A DNA stretch of 64,000 nt, taken from NCBI RefSeq assembly GCF_000613185.1, contig NZ_CCBB010000003.1, forward strand, positions 1,798,001 to 1,862,000, in the 5' to 3' direction. The notes under the pieces were generated by a model. That model was not told the origin of the DNA, made no database searches, and was given only the letters and a program-made list of their open reading frames with translations. Positions within the stretch are counted from its first letter, which is position 1. Every line of letters starts with the position of its first letter. The stretch is from Mycolicibacterium cosmeticum. GTDB taxonomy: Bacteria > Actinomycetota > Actinomycetes > Mycobacteriales > Mycobacteriaceae. Shown here piece after piece: positions 34,859 to 44,124 of the stretch. Position numbers and translations under genes: made by a program.

Positions 34859-37800
34859 ATGACGCGTCGAGCACGCCACCGCGAGCCGTTCGCCTGGCTC
34901 GGCGCCGGCGCCGTCACGCTGGGGATGGGCGCGGCGCTGGCCGGCGGTCCGGCCCTTGCCCATGCCGACGAGACGACCGCATCGTCGACGACCTCCAGTG
35001 CGGGCACGAAGTCGGGTTCGACCCCGGCGGCAACCACGCTCGCCCACATGTGGCATCTGCCCGTCCTGAGTCTCCCGAAAAACCTGAGCCTGCCGAGCCC
35101 GCCGAAGAAACCCCACCGGCCTGCCCACCCGGATGGAGACACGCACGACTCGTCCGTGCCCCGGAAACCGGCAACGGGGACCGCAGAGTCGGAGAAGCGG
35201 CCGGTACCGCCCGTGCATAGGACCGAGGCCGCCGACCCGGGCGCCGGCACATCGCCGCGACCCGTCCCGGCCGCAGCCCCCACGGAAGCTCCGGTGCGGC
35301 AGGTGGATTCGTTCGCGCCGCAAGTAGTCGCCAATGTCACCCGGGCCATCGGCGCCGTCGTGCGGGCGCTGGTGTCGCCGTGGTCGGCCAGCGGTACGGG
35401 AGGTGGCGGGCCGGTGGACACACCGGTGCAGTGGGTGCTCGCGGCGGTGGCGCGCCGTCAGCTCGGCACGGTCCACAGGCCAGCCGCCGCCACCACCGTC
35501 AGCGCGCCGGCCGTCGTCGACGCGGCCCCGGTGTTCACCGCGCCGACGGTGATCACGGCCAGCAGCGCCACCGGGGTGGTCACCGGCTCGGCGATCGCCA
35601 CTGACGCCGACAACGACAAACTCACCTACAGTGCCACCGCGACCAAGGGCACCGTGACCGTCAATACCGGCACCGGCGCGTTCAGCTACACCCCGTCGGC
35701 GGCCGCCCGCCACGCCGCTGCGTCCGACACCGCCACCGATGCCGACCGGTCCGCCACCGTCACAGTCAGCGTCACCGATGGCCACGGCGGCACGGCGGCC
35801 ACCGTCGTCGACGTGCCGGTGGCCCCGAAGAACAGTGCGCCGGCGGTGACGGTCAGCGTGGGCAGCCCGAACGCGACGACAGGTGTGGTCGCCGGCAGGA
35901 TCACCGCCACCGACGCCGACCGCGACGCCCTGGCCTACAGCGTGACGACGACGGCCGCGAAGGGAACGCTCACCGTCGATGCGAGCACCGGCGCCTACAG
36001 CTACACCCCGACCGTGGACGCGCGTCTGGCCGCGGCGGCCAAGGGTGCCACCACCGCCGACAAGCACGACACGTTCACCGTGGCCGTCGACGACGGCCAC
36101 GGTGGCGTCACCGCCGAGACCGTCACCGTGTCGGTGGCCCCGCTGGGGGACCGGCCGGTCGCGGCGACCCCGACCGTGAACGCCGCGGACGCCACCGGAA
36201 CCGTCGACGGCGCAGTCGAATTCATCGAGCCGTATGCCCAACTGCCGCTGACCTACACGGTGACCAAGGCCACGGCCAAGGGTACGGTCACCGTCGACGC
36301 GGCCACCGGTGAGTTCGTCTACACCCCGTCCGCGGCGGCCCGCCTGGCGGCCGGTGTCTCGACCAAACCGGTGACCGACAAATTCACCGTCACCGCGGCC
36401 AACTCGATCACCTCGACCACCGAGACGGTCACCGTCACCGTGGCGCCCGCCGTGCTCGCGGTCACCGGTTCGGTCGACCCGGCCGGTGCGCCGCGTGCCC
36501 TCACCGGCGCGGTGAGCCCCGACGGCAAGACCGTCTACGTCTCCGACGCGACCGCCGGCACGGTGTCGGCGATCAGCGGGGCGCTCACCACCACGATTCC
36601 CGTCGGCGGCGCACCGGGCGCCGAGGCGATGAACCCCAGCGGCAGCAAGGTCTATGTCGCGGACAGGGCCTCCGACGTGGTGTCGGTCATCGATACCACG
36701 ACCGATACCGTCACGGGAACCATCACTGTCGGACGTAATCCCTCGGCGCTGTTGGTCAGTTCCGACGGCGCCACCCTGTATGTCGCCAACGCCGGTTCCA
36801 ATACCGTGTCCGTGGTCAACACCGCCACCGGGGCGGTGACCAAGACCATCCGAGTCGGCAGCACGCCGTCGGGGCTGGCGCTCAAACTCGACGGCAGCCG
36901 GCTCTATGTCGCCAACGCGGGTTCCGGCACGGTCACGAAGATCAACACCGCCACCCGGGCCGTCACCATGACGCTGAAGGTCGGCAGCGCGCCGGTCGGG
37001 CTGACCGTGAGTCCCGACGGCAGTGCCCTCTATGTCGCCGACACTGGCGCCGACGCCATCTCGATGATCTCGACCAGCAACAATTCGGTGATCACCACCA
37101 AACTCCAAGTCGTGGTCGACGCGCTGGCGACCGGACCTGATGGCGGCCTCTACGCTTCCGACGGCGCCGACGCGGTATCGGTGGTGTCGGTCCGCAGCGG
37201 GGTCGACACCCCGGTGCTGACGAATATGACGGTCGGTTCGCCCGATGCCAGGACGGGTGTGGTCACCGGGTCCGTCACCTTCCTCGACCCGTCGGGGAAA
37301 GCGTTGACCTACAAGGTGATCACCGCGCCGGCCGACGGCACGGTGACGGCCACCTCGGCGGGTGTGTTCACCTACACCCCGACCGCCACGGCACGGCTGG
37401 CCGCCGCAGCGACCGATACCACCGACACCTTCACCATCGTCGCCACCAACGGGTTGGCCACGACGTCGCAAACCGTGACGGTACCCGTCGCCGGCCAAGT
37501 CAACGCGTCTGTCGCGCTGAAGATGGTGTACGGGACCGAGCCGGTGGTCTACGTGTCCGTCAACGGCGGGGCCCGGGTTCCCGTGCTGGTCGACACCGGA
37601 TCGGTGGGGCTGGTGATCACATCGAAATACGTTGGAACACAACAAAATCTCGGCGTCTCCACCGGATCTGGCGCCAGCGGATACTCGGGCGGTCTGAGCT
37701 ACACCTTCGACACCTACATGACCACAGTCGATTTCGGCAACGGAATCGTGTCTGGACCCACCTCGGTCGATATCGTCAGCTCCGCCTCACAGTCGGCCTT

Positions 37801-38311
37801 CGCATCCTTCGCCGCCAGGGACGGTGTCGTGGGGATCCTGGGCATCGGGCCGAATTCGTATGGCCCCGGGCCGAGTTCGGTGATTTCGGCACTCTCGGGT
37901 GACCTGAACTATGGCGTGCTCATCGACGAACAAAATGGCCTGCTGGAATTCGGCCCCAACCCGTTGGCCGCGCTGGTGACGCTGACCGGCTCGCCATGGA
38001 CCTCGGTGCGGGTGCAGGTCGGCAGCGGCACCATCCGGCAGGTGACGACGGTGCTCGACTCCGGTGGGGTCTACGGCACCGTCCCGTCCTGGTTGGTCGG
38101 CGGGGTATCGACGGTCCCGGTCGGCACGATCATCAGCGTGTACACGAGCGACGGACGAACGCTGCTGTACTCCTACACGACGACCGCATCGAATAGTCCC
38201 ACCGTGACCTCGGATACCTATATGAACTCCGGCTACCTGCCTTTCGCCATGGGGCCGATCTACGTTTCCTACATCGGCGGGGGCGGCGGGCAGACCATCT
38301 TCGATGTCTGA
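34859..38311 (+). CDS. Secreted modular protein: cadherin/VCBS-like repeats, YVTN beta-propeller and PecA-like aspartic protease
   Basis: 1150 residues. A signal peptide (about 1-36, ending LAHA) and a Pro/Thr-rich linker (37-220) come first. Three cadherin/VCBS-like repeats follow (about 222-325, 326-430, 431-535; each has a TDAD- or proline-led strand, KGT(V/L)TV and a YTP segment). Next is a beta-propeller of YVTN repeats (about 536-780; LYVANAGS units), a fourth VCBS-like repeat (781-880), and a C-terminal protease domain (881-1150). The protease has two catalytic-type aspartates, Asp912 in LVDTGSVG and Asp1067 in VLDSGG, as in PecA/PE_PGRS35. No PE domain is present. The ribosome-binding site is masked by a hairpin. 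Probably surface-exposed; the target is unknown. Confidence 0.82.
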   Translation: MTRRARHREPFAWLGAGAVTLGMGAALAGGPALAHADETTASSTTSSAGTKSGSTPAATTLAHMWHLPVLSLPKNLSLPSPPKKPHRPAHPDGDTHDSSVPRKPATGTAESEKRPVPPVHRTEAADPGAGTSPRPVPAAAPTEAPVRQVDSFAPQVVANVTRAIGAVVRALVSPWSASGTGGGGPVDTPVQWVLAAVARRQLGTVHRPAAATTVSAPAVVDAAPVFTAPTVITASSATGVVTGSAIATDADNDKLTYSATATKGTVTVNTGTGAFSYTPSAAARHAAASDTATDADRSATVTVSVTDGHGGTAATVVDVPVAPKNSAPAVTVSVGSPNATTGVVAGRITATDADRDALAYSVTTTAAKGTLTVDASTGAYSYTPTVDARLAAAAKGATTADKHDTFTVAVDDGHGGVTAETVTVSVAPLGDRPVAATPTVNAADATGTVDGAVEFIEPYAQLPLTYTVTKATAKGTVTVDAATGEFVYTPSAAARLAAGVSTKPVTDKFTVTAANSITSTTETVTVTVAPAVLAVTGSVDPAGAPRALTGAVSPDGKTVYVSDATAGTVSAISGALTTTIPVGGAPGAEAMNPSGSKVYVADRASDVVSVIDTTTDTVTGTITVGRNPSALLVSSDGATLYVANAGSNTVSVVNTATGAVTKTIRVGSTPSGLALKLDGSRLYVANAGSGTVTKINTATRAVTMTLKVGSAPVGLTVSPDGSALYVADTGADAISMISTSNNSVITTKLQVVVDALATGPDGGLYASDGADAVSVVSVRSGVDTPVLTNMTVGSPDARTGVVTGSVTFLDPSGKALTYKVITAPADGTVTATSAGVFTYTPTATARLAAAATDTTDTFTIVATNGLATTSQTVTVPVAGQVNASVALKMVYGTEPVVYVSVNGGARVPVLVDTGSVGLVITSKYVGTQQNLGVSTGSGASGYSGGLSYTFDTYMTTVDFGNGIVSGPTSVDIVSSASQSAFASFAARDGVVGILGIGPNSYGPGPSSVISALSGDLNYGVLIDEQNGLLEFGPNPLAALVTLTGSPWTSVRVQVGSGTIRQVTTVLDSGGVYGTVPSWLVGGVSTVPVGTIISVYTSDGRTLLYSYTTTASNSPTVTSDTYMNSGYLPFAMGPIYVSYIGGGGGQTIFDV

Positions 38312-38379
38312 CCCGTCGTCGCGCCCAGCACGGTCGTGTTACGTTGAGGCGTCATTCTGTAAAGTGCTCCAACGTGGCC

Positions 38380-39108
38380 ATGTTGTCGGGTTTCTCGCCG
38401 TGGATCGTCTACTGGCTGCTGGTCGGACACGTCGCACCTTGGATTGCCGCGGGGCTCGCCCTGGTCGTCGCGCTCTCCGCGGTGGTCATCGCCCGGGTCC
38501 GGGGCGCGGCGGTGCGGCTGTTCGAGGCCGCGGCCGTCCTGACGTTCGCGGTGCTGGTGTTGTTGAGCCTCACCGTCGGCCGGGGTCTCCTGGACCGCTG
38601 GGCGCCGGCGCTGAGCTGTGCCGGCCTGCTGATCATGGCCGTTGCCGGCGTGCTGGTCGGTAGGCCGTTCGTCCGCGAGATCGCCACGGCCGAGTTGGCT
38701 CCCGAGGTGCTCAAGAACGATCTGTTCGCGCCGGTCACCGCGACCATCACCTGGATCTGGGCCGGCGCGTTTGCGGCCATGACGGTGTCCGCGGCGATCC
38801 CGGCGACCCGGTGGGTGCTGCCGTGGGCGGTGCTGGCCGTCGCGGTTCTGGCCGCGCGGGTGCTGACCGAACGTCTGGTCGCGGAGGCGACCAGTCCGCA
38901 CACGGTGCGCAAGACCACGTTCGTGGCCTTCAAGGAGCTGGAGATCGACCAGTTGTACTACCTGGCGCGGGAGAAGGCCGACCGGGAAGCCGGCGCGGAC
39001 ATGGAGGCCTACGACGTGAAGCTGGGTGCGCAGGGCGTGCCGCTGACCGGAGACGACTCCCGCGAATCGTGGCCGGCGTCCTACAAACTGCGCCCTCGCA
39101 AACACTGA
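38380..39108 (+). CDS. Conserved membrane protein, function unknown
   Basis: About 242 residues. Six hydrophobic helices cover roughly residues 3-160 (GFSPWIVYWLLVGHVAPWIA, AAVLTFAVLVLLSLTVG, and others). A conserved cytoplasmic C-terminus contains FKELEIDQLYYLAREKADREAG and DSRESWPASYKLRP. The start is uncertain: ATG 38380, GTG 38374 and TTG 38344 are all in frame, and none has a convincing ribosome-binding site. No family function recognised. Confidence 0.65.
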   Translation: MLSGFSPWIVYWLLVGHVAPWIAAGLALVVALSAVVIARVRGAAVRLFEAAAVLTFAVLVLLSLTVGRGLLDRWAPALSCAGLLIMAVAGVLVGRPFVREIATAELAPEVLKNDLFAPVTATITWIWAGAFAAMTVSAAIPATRWVLPWAVLAVAVLAARVLTERLVAEATSPHTVRKTTFVAFKELEIDQLYYLAREKADREAGADMEAYDVKLGAQGVPLTGDDSRESWPASYKLRPRKH

Positions 39109-39262
39109 TGCGCTGCTCTTTAGCAGAAGCTCCTTAACTTGGCAACCAGTACGGGTTTGCCGCCTGTACTTTCCCAGGTCAGCGGCTTACAGTCGGTTCG
39201 GCGCGTGAATGGTCTGACCCATCCGAGAGCCGACTTCGCGCGCGTGCGGGAAGGAATAGCAA

Positions 39263-39655
39263 ATGTCACAGGAACAGGACAACATCGATCTCGTCACCCG
39301 GGGCTACCAGGCCTTCACCCAGGGCGACATGGATACCGTGATGGCGTTGTTCGACGACAACATCGAGTGGGTGCAGCCCGGCAACAGCACCATCAGCGGC
39401 ACCTACCACGGCAAGGGCGAACTCGGGCAGTACCTGGCGCGGCTGGCCGAGAAGAACGTGTCGGTGACGCTGAACCGGCTGCTGGCCGACGGTGACACCG
39501 TCGTCGCGCTCACCGAAGTCGCCGTGGGAGACGAAAAGGGGAGCGACGCCGACGTTTTCACGATCCGCGACGGCAAGACCGCTCGGGTCCAGGTGCACAC
39601 CGACACCGCGTTGATGGAGCGCATCTACGGTTCCAAGCAGCACGCCACGCACTAG
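39263..39655 (+). CDS. SnoaL-like/NTF2-fold protein
   Basis: 130 residues with the SnoaL-like polyketide-cyclase/ketosteroid-isomerase fold: LVTRGYQAFTQGDMDTVMALFDDNIEWVQPG, GTYHGKGELGQYLARL and a C-terminal beta strand ADVFTIRDGKTARVQVHTDT. Many such proteins bind small hydrophobic ligands; no catalytic assignment is possible. GGAAGGAA precedes the ATG. The 154 bases upstream hold no recognised feature. Confidence 0.82.
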   Translation: MSQEQDNIDLVTRGYQAFTQGDMDTVMALFDDNIEWVQPGNSTISGTYHGKGELGQYLARLAEKNVSVTLNRLLADGDTVVALTEVAVGDEKGSDADVFTIRDGKTARVQVHTDTALMERIYGSKQHATH

Positions 39656-39673
39656 CGCGACCCCGGCGATGAC

Positions 39674-41092
39674 CTAGTCGAGGTAGTCGCGCAGCACCTG
39701 CGAGCGGCTGGGGTGGCGCAGCTTGCTCATGGTCTTCGACTCGATCTGGCGGATGCGTTCCCGCGTGACGCCGTAGACCTGCCCGATCTCGTCGAGGGTG
39801 CGCGGCTGCCCGTCGGTCAGGCCGAAGCGCAGCCGGACCACGCCGGCCTCGCGCTCGGACAGCGTCTCCAGCACCGACTGCAGCTGATCCTGCAGCAGCG
39901 TGAAGGAGACGGCGTCGACGGCCACCACCGCTTCACTGTCCTCGATGAAGTCGCCGAGCTGGCTGTCGCCCTCGTCGCCGATGGTCTGGTCCAGCGAGAT
40001 GGGCTCACGCGCGTACTGCTGGATCTCCAGCACCTTCTCCGGCGTGATGTCCATTTCCTTGGCCAGCTCTTCGGGCGTGGGTTCGCGGCCCAGGTCCTGC
40101 AGCAGCTCGCGCTGGATCCGGCCCAGCTTGTTGATCACCTCGACCATGTGCACCGGGATACGGATGGTGCGGGCCTGGTCGGCCATGGCGCGGGTGATGG
40201 CCTGCCGGATCCACCAGGTGGCATAGGTGGAGAACTTGTAACCCTTGGTGTAGTCGAACTTCTCCACCGCGCGGATCAGTCCCAGGTTGCCCTCCTGGAT
40301 CAGGTCCAGGAACGCCATGCCACGACCGGTGTAGCGCTTGGCCAGCGACACCACCAGGCGCAGGTTGGCCTCCAGCAGGTGGTTCTTGGCCCGGTCACCG
40401 TCGCGGCAGATCCACTGGTAATCGCGGCGCTGGGCGGTGGTCAGCTTCTCGCCCTTCTCGGCGAGTTCGAGCATCAGCTGGGTGCAGTACAGGCCGGCCT
40501 CGATGCGCTTGGCGAGCTCGACCTCCTCCTCGGCGTTCAGCAGGGCGACCTTGCCGATCTGCTTGAGGTACGCGCGGACCGAGTCGGCCGATGCGGTGAG
40601 TTCGGCGTCCTTGCGGGCCTGGCGCAGGGCCTCGGACTCTTCCTCGTCCCAGACGAAGTCGCCGGACGCCTTGTCCTTCTCGGACGGTTCCGGGTGCTCC
40701 TCGTCGGCCTCGGCGGCCTTGGCGGCGGGCTTGGCGTCGGCTGCCTCCTCGGCGACCTCGCCCTCCTCGTCATCCGCCTCGGTGTCGTCGCCCTCCTCCT
40801 CGGCGTCGGCCTCCAGGTCGTCATCGAGGACGACGTCGTCGACCTCGAGATCGTCACCGGGCTCCACGTCGAGGTCGTCGGCCTCCAGGTCGTCCCCGAG
40901 GTCTACGGCATCGGGATCGATATCGGCCTGGCCGGCCGCCTTCGCGGCGGCCTTCTTGGCGGGGGCCTTGGCGGCCCGCTTCGCCGGCGCCTTGGCGGCT
41001 GCGGCCTTGGCCGGGGCCTTCTTCGCAGGAGTCTTGGCGGCGGTGCGCTTCACCGGCTCGTCGGTTGCCGGGCTTGCTTTTGTCGCTGCCAC
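39674..41092 (-). CDS. sigA: Primary sigma factor SigA
   Basis: 472 residues. A Lys/Ala-rich histone-like segment (about 16-55) and a strongly acidic segment (58-150) form the N-terminal extension. They are followed by regions 1.2 ([16 protein letters not shown]), 2 ([39 protein letters not shown]), 3 and 4.2 ([19 protein letters not shown]). It directs housekeeping transcription. The extension is shorter than that of M. tuberculosis SigA. The GTG at 41092, with AAGGG five bases upstream, reads MAATKAS like its homologues; the GTG two codons earlier is disfavoured. Confidence 0.97.
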   Translation of the reverse strand: MAATKASPATDEPVKRTAAKTPAKKAPAKAAAAKAPAKRAAKAPAKKAAAKAAGQADIDPDAVDLGDDLEADDLDVEPGDDLEVDDVVLDDDLEADAEEEGDDTEADDEEGEVAEEAADAKPAAKAAEADEEHPEPSEKDKASGDFVWDEEESEALRQARKDAELTASADSVRAYLKQIGKVALLNAEEEVELAKRIEAGLYCTQLMLELAEKGEKLTTAQRRDYQWICRDGDRAKNHLLEANLRLVVSLAKRYTGRGMAFLDLIQEGNLGLIRAVEKFDYTKGYKFSTYATWWIRQAITRAMADQARTIRIPVHMVEVINKLGRIQRELLQDLGREPTPEELAKEMDITPEKVLEIQQYAREPISLDQTIGDEGDSQLGDFIEDSEAVVAVDAVSFTLLQDQLQSVLETLSEREAGVVRLRFGLTDGQPRTLDEIGQVYGVTRERIRQIESKTMSKLRHPSRSQVLRDYLD

Positions 41093-41223
41093 GTACACCC
41101 TTTCGGTCTTGCGGATCCCGGTGCGCACGCATGCACCACCGGAAAGCGTCGGCTGTGTCGAATATTGGCGATGATCTCTGCTCGGAAACCCGCCGCTATC
41201 TCGGTAGGCGGCCGCCGTTGACC

Positions 41224-41229
41224 ATTGTA
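41224..41229 (-). promoter_or_regulatory. Candidate -10 element (TACAAT) of sigA
   Basis: TACAAT on the minus strand, about 130 bases before the sigA GTG, in a 206-base gap after ppgK. No convincing -35 is seen, and the long 5' UTR would be notable if real. Confidence 0.35.
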
Positions 41230-41298
41230 ACGACAGTGTGAGATAAGGCTGTGCCGTGCGGCAAATTCGGCCTGTTCGCGCGCGTCGCGGGGGGCCGA

Positions 41299-42087
41299 TC
41301 AGGCGGTGGCGTGGGCCCCGTCGCTGTGGGACGAGGCGGCCATCGCCGCCCCCACGATGCCCGCCTCGTTGAGCAGCGTGGCGGCCACCACCGGCGTGCG
41401 GTTCTTCAGCAGGGGGATCCACTTGTCGGCCTTGCGGCTGATTCCGCCGCCGGCGATGAACAGGTCCGGCCAGATCGCGTTCTCGATGGCCACCAGCACC
41501 TTGGTGACCTCCTGCGTCCAGCGCTCGTAGCTCCATTCCTTGCGCTCTTTGACCGACGACGCCGCCCGGTGCTCGGCCTCCTTGCCGCCCACCTCCAGAT
41601 GCCCGAATTCGGTGTTGGGCAGCAGCACGCCGTTGTGGATCACCGCCGAGCCGATACCGGTCCCGAAGGTCAGCAGCACGATCACGCCGGACTTGTCCTT
41701 GCCGGCGCCGAACCGCTCCTCGGCGAGCCCGGCGGCGTCGGCGTCGTTGAGCACAGTGACGGCCGCGCCGCCCAGTTCGGTGCTGATGATCTCGACGGCG
41801 TTGGTACCGATCCAGCCCTTGTCGACATTCGCCGCGGTGCGCACGATCCCGTTGGTCACCACCCCCGGATAGGTGACCCCGAGCGGGCCGGTCCAGCCGA
41901 ACTCGCGGACCACCGCGGCCACCGTCTTGGCGACGGCCTCCGGGGTGGACGGCTGCGGCGTCGGAAGCTTGAAACGTTCGCCGATGAGCGTGCCGGTGTC
42001 CAGATCGACGATGCCGCCCTTGATGCCGCTGCCGCCGACGTCGACGCCGAATCCGCGGCGCTGGGTGCTGGACTCGGTGTCGGTCAT
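41299..42087 (-). CDS. ppgK: Polyphosphate glucokinase PpgK
   Basis: 262-residue ROK-family kinase phosphorylating glucose with polyphosphate or ATP. The N-terminal phosphate motif [15 protein letters not shown], the central [17 protein letters not shown] and TFGTGIGSA, and [13 protein letters not shown] match this enzyme. A C-terminal [11 protein letters not shown] motif completes the active site. AGGAG precedes the ATG at 42087. It lies between sigA and the divergent suhB, as in other mycobacteria (Rv2702). Confidence 0.93.
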   Translation of the reverse strand: MTDTESSTQRRGFGVDVGGSGIKGGIVDLDTGTLIGERFKLPTPQPSTPEAVAKTVAAVVREFGWTGPLGVTYPGVVTNGIVRTAANVDKGWIGTNAVEIISTELGGAAVTVLNDADAAGLAEERFGAGKDKSGVIVLLTFGTGIGSAVIHNGVLLPNTEFGHLEVGGKEAEHRAASSVKERKEWSYERWTQEVTKVLVAIENAIWPDLFIAGGGISRKADKWIPLLKNRTPVVAATLLNEAGIVGAAMAASSHSDGAHATA

Positions 42088-42159
42088 GGGCGCTCCTGAC
42101 GGGGGACGGCGGATGCGACGCGTCACACACATTAGTGCCCCGCGACGGCCTGTGTTGCG

Positions 42160-42993
42160 ATGGTAAGTGTGCAAACCAACAACTGTGATCCGCTGACGTT
42201 GCGGTCCGTGGCCGAGCAACTGGCCACCGAGGCTGCCGATTTCGTGTCCCGCCGCCGCGGTGAGGTGTTCGCGAGCGCGGCCACCGCGGCCCGGTCGGTG
42301 CGTTCCAAGAGCACGCCGACCGACCCGGTGACTGTGGTGGACACCGAGACCGAGCGACTCATCCGGGACCGGCTGGCCCAGCTGCGGCCCGGTGATCAGG
42401 TGCTCGGCGAGGAGGAGGGCGGCTCGGCGGAGGCCGAACCGGGGCGTCCGGTCTGGGTGATCGACCCCATCGACGGCACGGTGAACTTCGTCTACGGCAT
42501 CGCCGACTACGCCGTGTCGGTGGGCGTGCAGATCGACGGCACGTCGGTCGCGGGTGCGGTGGTCAACGTGGCCACCGGCGAGCTGTACTCGGCGGCGCTC
42601 GGCCACGGGGCCACCGTCACCCGGAACGGGCAGTCAACGACATTGCGCTGCAACGACATCGACGATCTGGGTCTGGCGCTGGTGGGTACCGGCTTCTCGT
42701 ACGACGCGCAGCGCAGGGCGCGTCAGGCGCAGGTGCTGGCGCAGTTGCTGCCCGAGGTGCGCGACATCCGCCGGATCGGTTCGTGTGCGCTGGATCTGTG
42801 CATGGTCGCCGCCGGGCAGATGGACGCCTACTTCGAGGACGACGTGCACGTCTGGGACTGGGCGGCCGGGGTGCTCATCGCGACCGAGGCGGGGGCCGTC
42901 GTGCACGTGCCGGACCCGGACATGCTCTACGCCGCCGCGCCCGGGGTGGCTGCCGCGCTCGGTGCCGCGCTGGACGGTCTCGGCGCCCACTGA
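42160..42993 (+). CDS. suhB: Inositol-1-monophosphatase SuhB
   Basis: 277 residues. Mg2+/Li+-dependent phosphatase with all family motifs: [20 protein letters not shown] and the C-terminal [14 protein letters not shown]. It dephosphorylates inositol-1-phosphate toward phosphatidylinositol, mannosides and mycothiol. The start at ATG 42160 has no clear ribosome-binding site; GTG at 42169 is another candidate. Divergent from ppgK. Confidence 0.93.
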   Translation: MVSVQTNNCDPLTLRSVAEQLATEAADFVSRRRGEVFASAATAARSVRSKSTPTDPVTVVDTETERLIRDRLAQLRPGDQVLGEEEGGSAEAEPGRPVWVIDPIDGTVNFVYGIADYAVSVGVQIDGTSVAGAVVNVATGELYSAALGHGATVTRNGQSTTLRCNDIDDLGLALVGTGFSYDAQRRARQAQVLAQLLPEVRDIRRIGSCALDLCMVAAGQMDAYFEDDVHVWDWAAGVLIATEAGAVVHVPDPDMLYAAAPGVAAALGAALDGLGAH

Positions 42994-43003
42994 ACACGGC
43001 GGC

Positions 43004-43654
43004 TCAGCAGGCGGCGCTGTGGATCTTGCGCAGCAGCGCGGGATCCGGCGGCTGGGTGGCGTCGGGGCGCAGGCTGGCCAGCATGGCGTCGATATCGTCG
43101 TTGTGGCTGAACTCGGTGAATTCGGTGCCCACCGCGAGGTCGACGGAGTCGTCGGCGCGCTGGTCCTGGAACAGTTCGGTGCACGGCGCCACCAGCCACA
43201 CCGCCGCGGCGGCGGCCTGGCCGGCCGGGCCGAACCGGATCTGGCCCTGGCATTCCAGCCGGGTCCCGGCGTAGATGGCGTCATTGGATGCGGTGGGCTG
43301 GGCGAATCCCAGGTCCCGCAGCGCGCCGGACACCTCGGCGGCCTGGCCGCCCTGGCCGCTGGCGTTGAGCACCTTGATCTTGGTGTCGGCCAGCTTGGCC
43401 GGCATCACGTCGGTCATGGTGTCCCGGGACACCTGCTGGCCCAGCTTGGGCGTGTTCGGGTCGGTGGCGGGCGGGGGCGCGTTGCAGACCGCCGCCTCGT
43501 GCACGTCGGCCGGCCGGTTCAGCGCGATCACCCACACCACGCCGGTGGCTACGGCCAGCGCCAGGAACAGGCACAGGATGGGCACATGGTTCCGTCTGCG
43601 GAACGGGCGACCGTGCTTGTCGAACGCCGTGCCGTCGGTGATGAGAGCGACCAC
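43004..43654 (-). CDS. cei: Cell-envelope integrity protein Cei (Rv2700-like)
   Basis: 216 residues. A short cytoplasmic N-terminus and one transmembrane helix (VPILCLFLALAVATGVVWVIAL, about 24-45) precede an extracytoplasmic LytR_C-like domain beginning near IKVLNASGQGGQAAEVSGAL. The M. tuberculosis homologue supports envelope integrity and virulence. A TAAGGT hexamer ends six bases before the GTG at 43654, so the message is probably leaderless. The CRP-type site at 43708-43723 lies upstream of both this gene and the divergent DUF4193 gene. Confidence 0.85.
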   Translation of the reverse strand: MVALITDGTAFDKHGRPFRRRNHVPILCLFLALAVATGVVWVIALNRPADVHEAAVCNAPPPATDPNTPKLGQQVSRDTMTDVMPAKLADTKIKVLNASGQGGQAAEVSGALRDLGFAQPTASNDAIYAGTRLECQGQIRFGPAGQAAAAAVWLVAPCTELFQDQRADDSVDLAVGTEFTEFSHNDDIDAMLASLRPDATQPPDPALLRKIHSAAC

Positions 43655-43660
43655 CCCTGC

Positions 43661-43666
43661 ACCTTA
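43661..43666 (-). promoter_or_regulatory. Candidate -10 element (TAAGGT) of leaderless cei
   Basis: TAAGGT on the minus strand, 6 bases, then the cei GTG at 43654. Confidence 0.5.
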
Positions 43667-43707
43667 GAGGCACCGGCCGGCGCCGTCGCCCTGCCGGCAA
43701 CCGGTGC

Positions 43708-43723
43708 TGTGATGTAAATCACA
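43708..43723. promoter_or_regulatory. CRP/cAMP-receptor-type binding site
   Basis: TGTGATGTAAATCACA matches TGTGANNTNNNTCACA at every fixed position. It is 42 bases upstream of the cei -10 and 91 bases upstream of the DUF4193 start, so it could act on either or both. Confidence 0.75.
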
Positions 43724-43814
43724 CCCATTCGAGGTGCATTCGGGGCACGAATCATTTGGTGTAGGCGTTCGACGCTGGTACAAAGCTCTGCTGCAAGGTA
43801 ACGGAGGGGATGAG

Positions 43815-44117
43815 ATGGCTACCGACTACGACGCGCCGCGGCGTTCAGAGACCGACGACGTGTCAGAGGATTCGCTGGAGGAGCTCAAGGCCCGGCGTAA
43901 CGAGGCTCAATCGGCCGTCGTGGACGTCGACGAGTCCGAGTCCGCGGAATCGTTCGAGCTGCCCGGCGCCGACCTGTCGGGCGAAGAACTCTCGGTGCGC
44001 GTCATTCCGAAGCAGGCCGACGAATTCACGTGCTCAAGCTGCTTCCTGGTGCACCACCGCAGCCGTCTCGCCAGCGAGAAGAACGGCGTGATGATCTGCA
44101 CGGACTGCGCCGCGTAG
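43815..44117 (+). CDS. DUF4193 small zinc-ribbon-like protein (Rv2699c-like)
   Basis: 100 residues. An acidic N-terminal half (DDVSEDSLEELKARR) precedes a C-terminal domain with two CxxC pairs (TCSSCFLVHHRS and ICTDCAA), probably binding zinc. The conserved actinobacterial family has been discussed as RNA-polymerase- or stress-associated, but no function is proven. GGAGGGG precedes the ATG at 43815. A CRP-type site lies upstream. Confidence 0.85.
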   Translation: MATDYDAPRRSETDDVSEDSLEELKARRNEAQSAVVDVDESESAESFELPGADLSGEELSVRVIPKQADEFTCSSCFLVHHRSRLASEKNGVMICTDCAA

Positions 44118-44124
44118 CGGGCAG

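Noticed and set aside
35550..37480. Repetitive DNA in the modular protease gene as a CRISPR array or VNTR
   Set aside because: Periodicity follows protein repeats (VCBS and YVTN units of 100 and about 40 residues) with diverged codons; there are no constant repeats with unique spacers.
39109..39262. Riboswitch or small RNA upstream of the SnoaL-like gene
   Set aside because: GTAC-containing partial repeats are present but no extended pairing or recognisable riboswitch motif could be found.
40920..41092. Lys/Ala-rich start of sigA as inserted foreign sequence
   Set aside because: Mycobacterial and streptomycete primary sigma factors normally have such an extension; only its length varies.
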